A stretch of DNA of 64,000 nucleotides. Source: Pelagibius marinus. GTDB lineage: Bacteria; Pseudomonadota; Alphaproteobacteria; Kiloniellales; Kiloniellaceae. The notes under the pieces are model-generated. The model was not told the DNA's origin. It did no database searches and was given only the letters and a program-made list of their open reading frames with translations. Made by a program: the position numbers and the translations under genes. The stretch covers positions 186,001 through 250,000 of the forward strand of contig NZ_JACSDK010000008.1 in NCBI RefSeq assembly GCF_014925385.1. The letters run 5' to 3'. Positions 53,055 through 61,978 of this stretch are shown one piece after another. Position 1 is the first letter of the stretch. Every line of letters begins with the position of its first letter.

Positions 53055-54815
53055 ATGATCGAACGCCTGTTGCCGGGCATCGCCTGGGTGCGGAACTACG
53101 ACCGCACCGCCCTGCAGGGGGATGCCCTGGCGGCGCTGATCGTCACCATCATGCTGATCCCACAGAGTCTGGCCTATGCCCTGCTCGCTGGGTTGCCGCC
53201 GGAGGTGGGGCTCTACGCCTCCATGCTGCCGCTGGTCGGCTACGCCCTCTTCGGGACCTCCTCGGCGCTGGCCGTAGGGCCGGTCGCCGTGGTCTCGCTG
53301 ATGACCGCCGCGGCGGTGGGCAACTACGCCGGCGTCGGCACGCCGGAATACCTGGGCGCGGCTATTGCGCTGGCCCTGCTCTCCGGCCTCTTCCTGGTGC
53401 TGATGGGCCTGCTGCGCCTCGGCTTTCTCGCCAGCTTCCTCAGCCACCCGGTGATCTCCGGCTTCATCACCGCCTCGGGCATCCTCATCGCCACCAGCCA
53501 GCTGAAGCACATCCTGGGCGTCGACGCCGGCGGCCACACCCTGGTGGAGCTGGTCCGTTCCCTGGCCGGGCAGATCGATGCGGTGAACGGCCCGACCCTG
53601 GCGATCGGGGCCGGCGCCACGGTCTTCCTGTTCTGGGTGCGCAAGTCGCTGAAGCCCCTGCTGATCAAGCTGGGCCTCGGCCCGCGGCTGGCCGACAGCC
53701 TGGCCAAGGCCGGGCCGGTGGCCGCCGTCATCGCCACCATCCTGCTGGTCGACTCCCTTTCCCTCGACCAGGCGGGCGTCAGGGTCGTGGGCGAGATCCC
53801 GCAGGGCCTGCCGCCCGTCACCCTGCCGCCTTTCGACCTGGCGCTGTGGCGCGACCTGCTGCCCTCGGCGGTTCTGATCTCGGTGATCGGCTTCGTCGAG
53901 TCGGTCTCGGTGGCGCAGACCCTGGCCGCCAAGCGGCGCGAGCGCATCAACGCCAACCGCGAGCTGGTCGGCCTCGGCGCCGCCAACCTGGCGGCCAGCA
54001 TCAGCGGCGGCTTCCCGGTGACCGGCGGCTTCTCCCGCTCCGTGGTGAACTTCGACGCCGGCGCGCGCACGCCGATCGCCGGGGTCATGACGGCGGTCGG
54101 CATCGGCCTCACCGCCCTGCTGCTCACCCCCCTCTTCCAGCAACTGCCCAAGGCGACCCTGGCCGCGACCATCGTGGTCGCCGTGCTGTCGCTGGTCGAC
54201 CTCGGCGCCCTGAAGCGCACCTGGGACTACTCCAAGGCCGATTTCGCGGCCATGGCGGCGACCATCCTGCTGGTGCTGGGCGTCGGCGTGGAAGCCGGCG
54301 TCGTCGCCGGGGTCCTGCTGTCGGTGGTGCTCTTCCTGGTGCGCTCCAGCCGGCCGCACATGGCGGTGGTCGGCCAGGTGCCGGGCACCCAGCATTTCCG
54401 CAACGTGAAGCGCCATCAGGTGACGACCAGCCCGGCGGTGCTCAGCGTGCGCGTCGACGAGAGCCTCTACTTCGCCAACTCCCGCTGGCTGGAAGACAAG
54501 CTCTATGACATGGCGGTAGCCGACCGGGCGCTGAAGCACGTGGTACTGATCTGCGCGGCGGTGAACGACGTCGACGCCAGCGCCCTGGAAAGCCTGGAGG
54601 CCCTGAATGAGCGGCTGAAGGACGCCGGGGTCAGCTTCCACCTCTCCGAGGTCAAGGGCCCGGTGATGGACAAGCTGAAGCGCTCCCACTTCCTCGACCT
54701 CATGACCGGCAAGGTCTTCCTCAGCCAGTACGACGCCCTGGCCGAGCTCGATCCCATCACCACGGCCGAGGCCCTGGGCGCCAGCCGCCCGCCCCGCTCC
54801 GCCGCGACGGTGTAA
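53055..54815 (+). CDS. SulP family anion transporter with STAS domain
   Basis: 586-aa inner-membrane transporter (sulfate/bicarbonate class). About twelve hydrophobic segments (GDALAALIVTIMLIPQSLAYALLAGLPPEVGLYAS and AVGPVAVVSLMTAAA are the family signature) and a cytoplasmic STAS domain from about residue 440, with LICAAVNDVDASALESLEAL. It lies 34 bp after the SQR fusion and so probably moves sulfite or sulfate made by the cluster. ATG 53055 is chosen (AGGA eight bases upstream); GTG 53049 is equally in frame. Confidence 0.93.
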   Translation: MIERLLPGIAWVRNYDRTALQGDALAALIVTIMLIPQSLAYALLAGLPPEVGLYASMLPLVGYALFGTSSALAVGPVAVVSLMTAAAVGNYAGVGTPEYLGAAIALALLSGLFLVLMGLLRLGFLASFLSHPVISGFITASGILIATSQLKHILGVDAGGHTLVELVRSLAGQIDAVNGPTLAIGAGATVFLFWVRKSLKPLLIKLGLGPRLADSLAKAGPVAAVIATILLVDSLSLDQAGVRVVGEIPQGLPPVTLPPFDLALWRDLLPSAVLISVIGFVESVSVAQTLAAKRRERINANRELVGLGAANLAASISGGFPVTGGFSRSVVNFDAGARTPIAGVMTAVGIGLTALLLTPLFQQLPKATLAATIVVAVLSLVDLGALKRTWDYSKADFAAMAATILLVLGVGVEAGVVAGVLLSVVLFLVRSSRPHMAVVGQVPGTQHFRNVKRHQVTTSPAVLSVRVDESLYFANSRWLEDKLYDMAVADRALKHVVLICAAVNDVDASALESLEALNERLKDAGVSFHLSEVKGPVMDKLKRSHFLDLMTGKVFLSQYDALAELDPITTAEALGASRPPRSAATV

Positions 54816-54821
54816 GCGCTC

Positions 54822-55751
54822 TCACTCGCCCTTGTAGAGCGGCTCCGGCTGGGCGAAGAAGCCGCCCAGGATGTGGTAGACCAGCATATAGTTCTTCTGC
54901 TGGAAGGACGCATGGGAGATGCCCGACATCACCGCGAAGGTCTTGTCCGGGTTGGGCAGCTTCTCGAAGAACCTGGTCAGGTCCTCGAAGCCCGCGATGC
55001 CATCGTACTGGCCGCGCATGATGATCGTCGGCACGGGGATCTTCTCCGGGTCGACCAGCGGCAGCTTCGAGCACATGTCGATGTAGGTGCCGTTGGGCAT
55101 GGAGTCGTCCAGGGCGCAGATCGCCTTGGCGAAGGCGTCCACCACCTTGTCCTCGGCGCAGCCCGGGTGGTCGCGGTTGAAGATCGACTGCACGAAGGCG
55201 TAGTCCATCGGCCGTCGGTTCGTTCCCAGGAACTGCGGCAGCTTCTTGCGCCGGTCCTCCAGGGTGGGGCTGCCCTCTCCGGTCCACACGAAGGCATCGA
55301 GGGCCAGCCGCTTCACCCGCTCGGGGTGGCGCTGGGTGAAGAGCGCCGCGCGCAGGGCGCCGGAGGAAATGCCGTAGACCAGCAGCGGGCCTCCGCCGCG
55401 CGTCTTCTCGATGTAGTCCGTGGCCGCGGCCAGGTCGTCGGCGCCGTTGGAGATGTCGCAGGTGATGTCGCGCGTCTTGGTGGAGCGGCCGTAGCCCTCC
55501 ATGTCGACACACCAGGTGTCGTAGCCCTGCACCGCGAAGTAGTTCATGGCGGAACTGAAGGGCCGCCCCTCCACCTGCAGGTCGAAAGTCGGCGTCGAGG
55601 CCATGGAGGAGCCGTGCACGAAGAGCACGGTGCCCTTCTTGCCCTGCGGCTTGCCGACGTACTTCTCCCAGAGGAAAAGATCGACGTCCTCCCCCTTCCT
55701 GGTCCAGTGTTCTTCGCCGACGACATCCTTTTCCGCGGCCAGTGCGTTCAT
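54822..55751 (-). CDS. Alpha/beta hydrolase
   Basis: 309-aa alpha/beta-hydrolase-fold enzyme. The oxyanion motif is LFVHGSSMAS, the nucleophile elbow GISSGA (about residue 123), and the C-terminal histidine lies in VMSGISHASFQQKN, preceded by an Asp in RGQYDGIAGFED. No signal peptide. Acts on an ester, amide or similar bond; substrate unknown. AGGAAG precedes ATG 55751 (TTG 55757 is in frame). Last gene of the minus-strand operon with the TTT transporter, so it may process the imported carboxylate. Confidence 0.85.
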   Translation of the reverse strand: MNALAAEKDVVGEEHWTRKGEDVDLFLWEKYVGKPQGKKGTVLFVHGSSMASTPTFDLQVEGRPFSSAMNYFAVQGYDTWCVDMEGYGRSTKTRDITCDISNGADDLAAATDYIEKTRGGGPLLVYGISSGALRAALFTQRHPERVKRLALDAFVWTGEGSPTLEDRRKKLPQFLGTNRRPMDYAFVQSIFNRDHPGCAEDKVVDAFAKAICALDDSMPNGTYIDMCSKLPLVDPEKIPVPTIIMRGQYDGIAGFEDLTRFFEKLPNPDKTFAVMSGISHASFQQKNYMLVYHILGGFFAQPEPLYKGE

Positions 55752-55785
55752 TGCCAACCTTTCTTCCTGATTTGCCAGCCGGGTC

Positions 55786-57066
55786 TTATCGACCCGTCAT
55801 TTCCAAGATGTCGAAACCGCAGTTGCGGTCGATGAGATAGATGAGCCCATGCTCGTCCACGTCGACGTCGTTGGACTGCGGGCTGGGTTCCTTGGCGCGC
55901 GGCTCCGGAATGAAGTGGGCCGTCTCCCGGGGCGCGAAGGGATCGGAGACATCGATCACGCGCAGGCCGCCGGCGAACCAGGTGGCGTAGACCAGCGGCT
56001 CGTCCAGCTTCTCGCGGAACTGGTGCGCGCCGAAGCGGCCCGGCGACCGTGCCCAGGGCGAGTCCAGCTCGCTGACGTCGAAGGCCGAGAGGGCCGTGAT
56101 GTTGTCGAAGTCGGTGACGTCGAAGACCCAGAGGAAGGCGTGCAGGCGGCCGGCCACGTGGTCGTGCTCCTCGTCCACCGCCACGGCGATGCGCCGCCCG
56201 GCAACAGTCCCGGCCACCGGCAGGATGGTGTGGGTCGGTTCCGGAAAGGGCGGATGGTAGTCGTGGCTGGCCACGGTTCTCGGCCTGGTGATGTCGCTGA
56301 CGTCGAGCACCCGGAAGCCGGCGTGCCAGACCGAGGCCCACATCTCGTCACCGACCCTCAGGGCATGGTGCAGGCGGTTCTTGTAACCCTGCCATGTCGG
56401 TTTCTCGCCCGCGGCGATATGCTGGCCCGGCATGTGCCAGCGCGACACCTCCTGCGGGTCGGCCGGGTCCTTGAGGTCGTAGATGACCAGGATGTTGCCC
56501 AGGTAGCCCTCCATCTCCGTGGAGATGTAGGCGTAGTCGGCGTCCATGTCGAAGCGGTGGGAGCCGAAGCCGAAGGTGCGCCGGTGCACCAGCTCGCGCG
56601 GCCTGGCCTTGTCGGAGATGTCCCAGACCTTGAAGCCGCCCTCGTCGTAGCCGCGCGCCCGTGCCGCGTCGAGCTCGGCCACTTGTGCGGGCTCTACGCC
56701 GAGCTGCGCGGCGACCTCCGCGTCTTCCGGCGGGCGCCCCAGCTCCGCGGTCAAAACCGCGCGCAGCTCCGGCAGGCGCTGGCCCTTGCGCAGAAAATGG
56801 CGCCGGTTCTGCTCCACGTTGGTAACCATGAGGTCGCCGGCCACGCGAACCTTGTGGGTGTGAGAGAAATTGTCGGCCAGCATGATCTGCGCGGTGACCC
56901 GTGGGTTCTTCGGGTCGCGCACGTCGACGATGCTGGTACCGAAGGGTGGCTTCATGTGGCCGATGTAGGCAAAGCCGTCCTGCACCACCACCTGGCCGCC
57001 GCCCGGCAGGTCCAGGTGGCCGACCCGTTTCAGGTTGCGGGCCAGCGCTTTCTTCGCGGCCGCCAT
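55786..57066 (-). CDS. LVIVD-type beta-propeller protein with a sigma-region-like insert
   Basis: 426 aa, without a recognisable signal peptide. LVIVD-like blade repeats: GTSIVDVRDPKNPRVT, GFKVWDISDKARPREL, ILVIYDLKDPADPQEV, GFRVLDVSDITRPRTV, FLWVFDVTDFDNIT, GLRVIDVSDPFAPRET. Between the first two blades lies a helical insert at about 95-140, AELGRPPEDAEVAAQLGVEP followed by AQVAELDAA, which resembles sigma-70 region 3. Its role is not known. It starts one base after the tctA stop, so it belongs to the tctCBA operon. It might bind a substrate or a partner. Confidence 0.8.
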   Translation of the reverse strand: MAAAKKALARNLKRVGHLDLPGGGQVVVQDGFAYIGHMKPPFGTSIVDVRDPKNPRVTAQIMLADNFSHTHKVRVAGDLMVTNVEQNRRHFLRKGQRLPELRAVLTAELGRPPEDAEVAAQLGVEPAQVAELDAARARGYDEGGFKVWDISDKARPRELVHRRTFGFGSHRFDMDADYAYISTEMEGYLGNILVIYDLKDPADPQEVSRWHMPGQHIAAGEKPTWQGYKNRLHHALRVGDEMWASVWHAGFRVLDVSDITRPRTVASHDYHPPFPEPTHTILPVAGTVAGRRIAVAVDEEHDHVAGRLHAFLWVFDVTDFDNITALSAFDVSELDSPWARSPGRFGAHQFREKLDEPLVYATWFAGGLRVIDVSDPFAPRETAHFIPEPRAKEPSPQSNDVDVDEHGLIYLIDRNCGFDILEMTGR

Positions 57067-57067
57067 G

Positions 57068-58594
57068 TCAGCCCTCGCCCTCCGCGAAGACGCTCTTGCG
57101 GCGGCGCTGCCGGTGCTTCATGAAGGCCGGCAGAATCAAGGAAGCGACCAGCGCCACCCAGAGGATGTTGCCCAGCGGCGAGGAAAACAGCGTCAGGAAA
57201 TCGCCGTCGGATTTCTGCAGGGCCACCAGCATGTACTGCTCCAGCAGGGGGCCCAGGATGACGCCGATCAGGATGGCGGCCACGTGATAGCCGGTCTTGC
57301 GGGCGATGTAGCCGAGGATGCCGAAGGCGAAGGCCAGGTACATGTCGAACATGTACTCGCGCGGCACGAAGGAACCGATCAGCGTAAAGCCGATGATCAG
57401 GGGCGACATGAAGGTCGTCGATACCAGCGTCACCCGCGACATGTAGCGCGACAGCGGCAGGATGGTGAAGGCCATCAGCAGGTAGGTGGTGAACATGGCC
57501 ATGAAGATGCCGTAGCCGAGCTCCGGCCGTTCCATAAAGAGGCGCGGGCCGGTGTTGACGCCCTGGTACTGCATGACCACCAGCATGATGGCCGCCGTGG
57601 CGCCGCCGGGAATGCCGAGCACCAGCAGCGGGATCAGCGTGCCGGCGGTGACGCCGTTGTTGGCGGACTCGGGCGCGATGAGTCCCTCGGGATGGCCGGT
57701 GCCGTAAAGCTCCGGCGTCTTGGAGAAGGCACGCGACTGCTGGTAGGCGACGAAAGCGGCGATGGCCGCGCCGGCGCCCGGCGTGACCCCGATAACGAGG
57801 CCGATGAGGCTGGTCCAGGCGACATGCCACCAGCGTTTCAGGGTAATGCGCACGCCCTCGAGGGTCTGGTGCCAGGTGCCGGTCTGCAGGCGGTCGCGGC
57901 TATGCTCGGAGAGGATCGACTCGCCCTCGATCACCATGAAGGCCTCGGAGATGGCGAAGAGGCCGACCAGCGCCGGAATCAGCGGCACCCCGTCGTAGAG
58001 CTCCAGGAAACCCATGGTGCCGCGCGGCGTGGCGTAGACGTGGTCGGCGCCGATCGAGCCGATCATCAGCCCGAAGAAGCCCGCGATCAGTCCCTTCAGC
58101 GTATCCTTGGAGGCGATGGTGGCGATCAGCGAGATGCCGAAGAGCATCACCACCACCATCTCCACCGAGTGCATGTAGAAGCCGACGCGCGCCAGCAACG
58201 GCATGGAGAGCAGCGCGATGACCGTAGTCAGCAGGCCGCCCAGGGTGGAGGAAGTGAAGGAGATGGAGAGCGCCATCTGGCCCTGCCCCTTCTTCACCAT
58301 GGGATAGCCGTCCAGCGGCGTCGCCGCCGCGCCGGCTGTGCCGGGAATGTTCACCAGGATGGCCGGGATGCCCGCCCCCATGCGCGAGGCACAGTAGAGC
58401 GCGACCATGAAGACCAGACCGACCTCAACGTCCATCACCAGGGTGAAGGGGAGCAGGATGATGATGGTATTGGCGGCGCTGAAGCCGGGGATAGCGCCGA
58501 CGATGAAGCCGAGGAAGATCGAGGGGATGATCACCCACCACAGCGAAAGACTGTGCAGGAAGAGGTCGGTGAAGAAGGCGAAGCTGGTTTCCAT
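57068..58594 (-). CDS. tctA: Tripartite tricarboxylate transporter large permease (TctA)
   Basis: 508-aa membrane protein with about twelve hydrophobic segments. GAIPGFSAANTIIILLPFTL near the N-terminus and ARMGAGIPAILVNIPGTAGAAATPLDGYPM are signature TctA segments, and PGAGAAIAAFVAYQQSRAFSK repeats the theme in the second half. It forms the channel for a carboxylate delivered by TctC. In the order tctC-tctB-tctA on the minus strand, followed directly by the beta-propeller gene. Confidence 0.94.
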   Translation of the reverse strand: METSFAFFTDLFLHSLSLWWVIIPSIFLGFIVGAIPGFSAANTIIILLPFTLVMDVEVGLVFMVALYCASRMGAGIPAILVNIPGTAGAAATPLDGYPMVKKGQGQMALSISFTSSTLGGLLTTVIALLSMPLLARVGFYMHSVEMVVVMLFGISLIATIASKDTLKGLIAGFFGLMIGSIGADHVYATPRGTMGFLELYDGVPLIPALVGLFAISEAFMVIEGESILSEHSRDRLQTGTWHQTLEGVRITLKRWWHVAWTSLIGLVIGVTPGAGAAIAAFVAYQQSRAFSKTPELYGTGHPEGLIAPESANNGVTAGTLIPLLVLGIPGGATAAIMLVVMQYQGVNTGPRLFMERPELGYGIFMAMFTTYLLMAFTILPLSRYMSRVTLVSTTFMSPLIIGFTLIGSFVPREYMFDMYLAFAFGILGYIARKTGYHVAAILIGVILGPLLEQYMLVALQKSDGDFLTLFSSPLGNILWVALVASLILPAFMKHRQRRRKSVFAEGEG

Positions 58595-58610
58595 GCCTGC
58601 GCCCGCCCCC

Positions 58611-59117
58611 TCAGCTCAAGGCCTGGACGAGGTACTCGACCGGCCCCTTGGGAAAACGCTTCTGGAACAGGATCACGAAGACCACCAGGGCGACGGCGGC
58701 CATGATCGTGGCCGAGACCAGGCAGAGGATGGGGCGGCGGCCGCCGCCCAGCAGCAGCATGGAAGCGGCCATGAAGACAAAGGTGGTCAGCGTGAAGCCC
58801 AGCCACTGAATGACGATCAGATAGCCGAGGCTCAAGGCGATGAAGCCGAGCCGCTTGGGCAGGATGTGGTAGGGCTCGATCAGGTTCGACATGCCGAGGG
58901 AGGCCTCACCGCGCCACAGGGCGCGCGCCGCGACGGCGAAGAAGATCAGCACCAGCAGAATCAGCACGCTGCCGACCATGAAGGCATTCAACTGCGCCGA
59001 CCAGGGTGAGTCGACGACGGTCGCGATGTAGTAGAGGGTGAATCCCAAAGCCAGTACGGGAATGATCAGCTCACCCCCGAGCTGGCGCTTCTCGTCGCTG
59101 TCCTGCGTCGACGCCAT
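58611..59117 (-). CDS. tctB: Tripartite tricarboxylate transporter small permease (TctB)
   Basis: 168-aa protein with four hydrophobic segments (ELIIPVLALGFTLYYIATVV, NAFMVGSVLILLVLIFFAVA, LGFIALSLGYLIVIQWLGFT and a C-terminal pair). Size and placement between tctC and tctA are standard for TctB. It has no catalytic motif; it supports assembly of the transporter. ATG 59117. A hairpin GGGCCG/CGGCCC (59200-59225) in the gap after tctC may limit transcription into tctBA. Confidence 0.88.
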   Translation of the reverse strand: MASTQDSDEKRQLGGELIIPVLALGFTLYYIATVVDSPWSAQLNAFMVGSVLILLVLIFFAVAARALWRGEASLGMSNLIEPYHILPKRLGFIALSLGYLIVIQWLGFTLTTFVFMAASMLLLGGGRRPILCLVSATIMAAVALVVFVILFQKRFPKGPVEYLVQALS

Positions 59118-59252
59118 AGTGATACTGTCCCGTTACTCGCCCGCTGCCGGGCCGGACCGGCCGCGGCAGCCGGCAAAAGCAAAGAAGAAGAGAGCGCGAG
59201 GGCCGAAGGTCTGCGCCTCCGGCCCCCGCCGAACCGAAGTCCGGAACACGCT

Positions 59253-60281
59253 TTAGCTGCCGGTCAGGTACGACTTGTACTTGGCGCCCAGCTCCAGCAT
59301 GGCCTGCTTGAACTTGGCGCATTCCTCGACGCCGCCGTAGTTCACGTACTCCCAGTGGCCCTTGGCCTTGAGCACGGAGGCCTTGTATTCGGGGTCGTCG
59401 AAAACCTTCCGGAAGGTCGACTGCAGCATCTCGAAGCGGTCGGGGTGCTTGTCGACCGCCGCCTTATGGATGCCGAAGGCGCGCGAGGAGAGCATCGGCG
59501 GCAGGTTGGTGCCGTAGACCTCATTCATGGTCGGTGCGTTGTCCAGCGCCTCGCCCAGCACGTTCTTGTCATTGAAGACCAGCAGGGTCTTCACCGCATC
59601 GCCGGCCGCGGCGACGGTGCCGGAGGTCAGCACGGAGAAGTCGACCTCTCCGGTGACGGCCCCGGCGACGGTCTTCTTGCCGCCAGAAAGCGGAATCAGC
59701 GTGACCTCGATACCGGTGTGCTCGGCCAGTGCCAGCATGCCGATGGAGGCCGGGTGCGCGAGACGGCTGGTGCCGACGTTCAGCTTGCGCTTCTTGCCCT
59801 CGGCGATGATGTCGTCGAGTGTCTGCAGCTTGCTCTCAGAACCGATGAAGAGGCAGCCCGGATCGGTATCGACGCGGCCCCAATAGATGTAGTCGTCGAT
59901 GTTGAAGCTCGGCTCCTTGACCACCCAGTTCAGCACCTCCGGGCCCATGTTGCCGAAGATCAGGCTGTAGGCGTCGGGCTCGTACTTGCCCATGTAGACC
60001 TCGTAGCCGACGCGGCCCGAGGCGCCCGGGTAGAAGCCCGGCTCGAAGTTCGTATCGAGGTATTTTTTCCAGATCGCGGTGAAGGCGCGCAGATTGCGAT
60101 CGGCGCCGCCGCCTTCGCGAGTCGGAACGATGACGTCGATGTTGCGCTCCGGATAGCCGGCCGCGAAGGCACGCGAAGCCAGGCTGCCGCTGCTACCCAG
60201 GACTGCGGCCGCCGCGCCGGCCTTCAGCAGGGAGCGCCGCGAAAGGCTTGAGATAAAAGAGTTCCGTTGTGAGTTGGACAT
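59253..60281 (-). CDS. tctC: Tripartite tricarboxylate transporter binding protein (TctC family)
   Basis: 342-aa periplasmic binding protein, first gene of the operon. The N-terminus has a twin-arginine signal, SRRSLLKAGAAAAVLGSSG, so export is probably by Tat. Family segments: YPERNIDVIVPTREGGGADRNLRAF, FYPGASGRVGYEVY, GTSRLAHPASIG and VTGEVDFSVLTSGT. The ligand is likely a carboxylate but cannot be named. It lies behind ATTGGT-type operators at 60353-60458. Confidence 0.9.
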   Translation of the reverse strand: MSNSQRNSFISSLSRRSLLKAGAAAAVLGSSGSLASRAFAAGYPERNIDVIVPTREGGGADRNLRAFTAIWKKYLDTNFEPGFYPGASGRVGYEVYMGKYEPDAYSLIFGNMGPEVLNWVVKEPSFNIDDYIYWGRVDTDPGCLFIGSESKLQTLDDIIAEGKKRKLNVGTSRLAHPASIGMLALAEHTGIEVTLIPLSGGKKTVAGAVTGEVDFSVLTSGTVAAAGDAVKTLLVFNDKNVLGEALDNAPTMNEVYGTNLPPMLSSRAFGIHKAAVDKHPDRFEMLQSTFRKVFDDPEYKASVLKAKGHWEYVNYGGVEECAKFKQAMLELGAKYKSYLTGS

Positions 60282-60421
60282 TGTTGCTTGCCTCCTCCCA
60301 AGGCGTGTTTTGGCCGGTGCGTGCGGCCCTGTTTGGCGGTGATCCCGCCGTTATTGGTTAAAGCTTCGACGATCTTGAAAAATAAGTCAAATGTGGCGTT
60401 GCGGCGGCATTTTATGCACCA

Positions 60422-60458
60422 ATTGGTCAACCAATATTTGCGAATTGGCTTTACCAAT
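60422..60458. promoter_or_regulatory. Two GntR/FadR-like operator palindromes upstream of tctC
   Basis: ATTGGT-CA-ACCAAT (60422-60435) is a perfect palindrome and resembles the TGGTnnACCA sites of GntR/FadR-type regulators. ATTGG-CTTTA-CCAAT (60444-60458) is a second with five-base arms, and a half site ATTGGTTA lies at 60353-60360. All are in the AT-rich upstream region of tctC. No GntR gene is in the window. Confidence 0.62.
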
Positions 60459-60528
60459 CGCCTGCCCGGGCAAGGCCGGCGGAGGGCCGCGCAGAGAGAC
60501 TATGGAAGCTTGGAGGCGCGCGCGGGGA

Positions 60529-61287
60529 TCAGAAAATCGCGAGCAGGGTCACGCCTTCGTAGAGCAACCGCAGCGCCAGGATCGACAGCAGCACCGCCAA
60601 CACCCGGTGGAAGGTCTGGTCGTTCATCTTCACCAGCACGTGCTTTCCGATCACCGTGCCGAGGAAGCCGCTCAGCACCATGGCGATGACCAGCCCCGCA
60701 TAGGGCCCGTAGTTGAAGCCGAGCAGGCCGAAGGCGAAGACCTTGATGGCGTGCTGGGCCACCATGCAGGTGGAGTGGGTGGCGACGTGCTCCAGCCGGC
60801 CGAGGCGCAGGGACTTCACCATGGCCGAGACGAAGCTGCCGGTGGCGCCGAAGAACATGGTGAGGAAGCTGGAGAAGACGCCGGTGACGATCACCTTGAA
60901 GCGTCCGGGCGTGGTGACCACCGGCCCCCAGACCGCATAGAGGATGAAGCAGGCCAGCCCGATGTTGAGGATAGCGGGCGGCAGCTGCACGGCGGTCAGC
61001 CCGCCGACGGCCGCGCCGATCAGGCTGCCGAGGCAGAAGGGCGCCAGGATCTTCCACTCGACGCCCCGGATCATGATCGCGGCGCGCCCGGCATTGGAGC
61101 CGATCTGCACCACGCCGTGAATGGGGATCAGCGCGTGGGCCGGCATGAGCACCGCCATAACGGCAATCAGCACGATGCCGCCGCCGATCCCCGCCGCCGC
61201 GGTGAGGAAAGAGGTCGCCGCGCTGAGCGCGATCAGGGCCGCCGACGCCGTCAGTCCGACGTCGGCGGGCACCAGCCATTCAATCAT
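60529..61287 (-). CDS. TauE/SafE (sulfite exporter) family permease
   Basis: 252-aa protein with about eight hydrophobic segments. The family layout is clear: ALSAATSFLTAAAGIGGGIVLIAVMAVLMPAHALIPIHGVVQ and the second-half repeat VFSSFLTMFFGATGSFVSAMVKSL. Members export sulfite, sulfoacetate or other organic sulfur anions, or take up C1/C2 acids. It is not next to the sulfide cluster (5.7 kb away), so a link is not shown. ATG 61287. Confidence 0.87.
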   Translation of the reverse strand: MIEWLVPADVGLTASAALIALSAATSFLTAAAGIGGGIVLIAVMAVLMPAHALIPIHGVVQIGSNAGRAAIMIRGVEWKILAPFCLGSLIGAAVGGLTAVQLPPAILNIGLACFILYAVWGPVVTTPGRFKVIVTGVFSSFLTMFFGATGSFVSAMVKSLRLGRLEHVATHSTCMVAQHAIKVFAFGLLGFNYGPYAGLVIAMVLSGFLGTVIGKHVLVKMNDQTFHRVLAVLLSILALRLLYEGVTLLAIF

Positions 61288-61379
61288 CGTCGCCCGGATC
61301 CAAAAGGAACACTCTCCGGCCCCTTATAGCAGCCGGCGGCGTTTTGCCCATAGGCTCCGGGCGGCAAGCGAGAAGGGGT

Positions 61380-61883
61380 TCAGGCGGCCGCGCGGATCGC
61401 CAGGCGCGTCTCCAGCAGGGCCAGGCAGGCTTTGGCCGCCTCTTCGCCTTTCACCTTGAAATGCTCGTGGAAGAAGCGCCGGTGCTCTTCGGACTCATGG
61501 AAGTTGTGCGGCGTCAGCACGGCGGAGAGCACGGGCACGTCGCTGTCCATCTGCACCTGCATCAGGGCGCCGACGACGGTGTCGGCGACGAAGTCGTGGC
61601 GGTAGATGCCGCCGTTCACCACGAAGGCGGCGGCGACGATAGCCGCGTAGCGGCCGCTGCGCGCCAGGTCGCGGGCCAGCAGCGGGATTTCGAAGGCGCC
61701 GGGCGCTTCGAAGACCTCGAGGCCGTAGGCCGCAGCGCCGTCTTCGGCGGCGGCGCGGGCCAGCTCCCGCTTCAGGCCGAGCTGGCACTGGTCGACGATG
61801 TCGCCGTGCCAGCGCGCCTTCACCAGCGCAATGCGCGGCGAGCGCAGGGTTTCATCTGAAATCCGGGGGTGGCTCTGATTCAT
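61380..61883 (-). CDS. ribH: 6,7-dimethyl-8-ribityllumazine synthase, RibH2 type
   Basis: 167-aa enzyme joining the pyrimidine and 3,4-dihydroxybutanone phosphate in the penultimate step of riboflavin synthesis. Family segments: [61 protein letters not shown] and [21 protein letters not shown]; the last two match the RibH2 branch known from Brucella and Mesorhizobium. AAGGAG precedes ATG 61883. Expression is controlled by the FMN riboswitch just upstream. The gene stands apart from ribABDE, which are not in the window. Confidence 0.94.
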   Translation of the reverse strand: MNQSHPRISDETLRSPRIALVKARWHGDIVDQCQLGLKRELARAAAEDGAAAYGLEVFEAPGAFEIPLLARDLARSGRYAAIVAAAFVVNGGIYRHDFVADTVVGALMQVQMDSDVPVLSAVLTPHNFHESEEHRRFFHEHFKVKGEEAAKACLALLETRLAIRAAA

Positions 61884-61933
61884 GCTGTGCTCCTTCTTTT
61901 CGCACGAGAGACAAGAACCAGGGCGATGGAAAC

Positions 61934-61971
61934 AGCGGTGCGCCCGCGCAAAGTCGCGCGGAGACACCGCT
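61934..61971 (-). promoter_or_regulatory. Expression-platform hairpin between riboswitch and ribH
   Basis: Two nested stems: AGCGGTG (61934-61940) with CACCGCT (61965-61971) and CCGCGC (61944-61949) with GCGCGG (61956-61961). It lies between the aptamer and the ribH ribosome site with no long T run, so it may act on translation or as a weak terminator. Mechanism is inferred. Confidence 0.55.
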
Positions 61972-61978
61972 CTTCCGC

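Noticed and set aside
60421-60436. TTGACC on the minus strand as a -35 box for tctC
   Set aside because: No -10 at proper spacing; the hexamer is explained by the operator palindrome.
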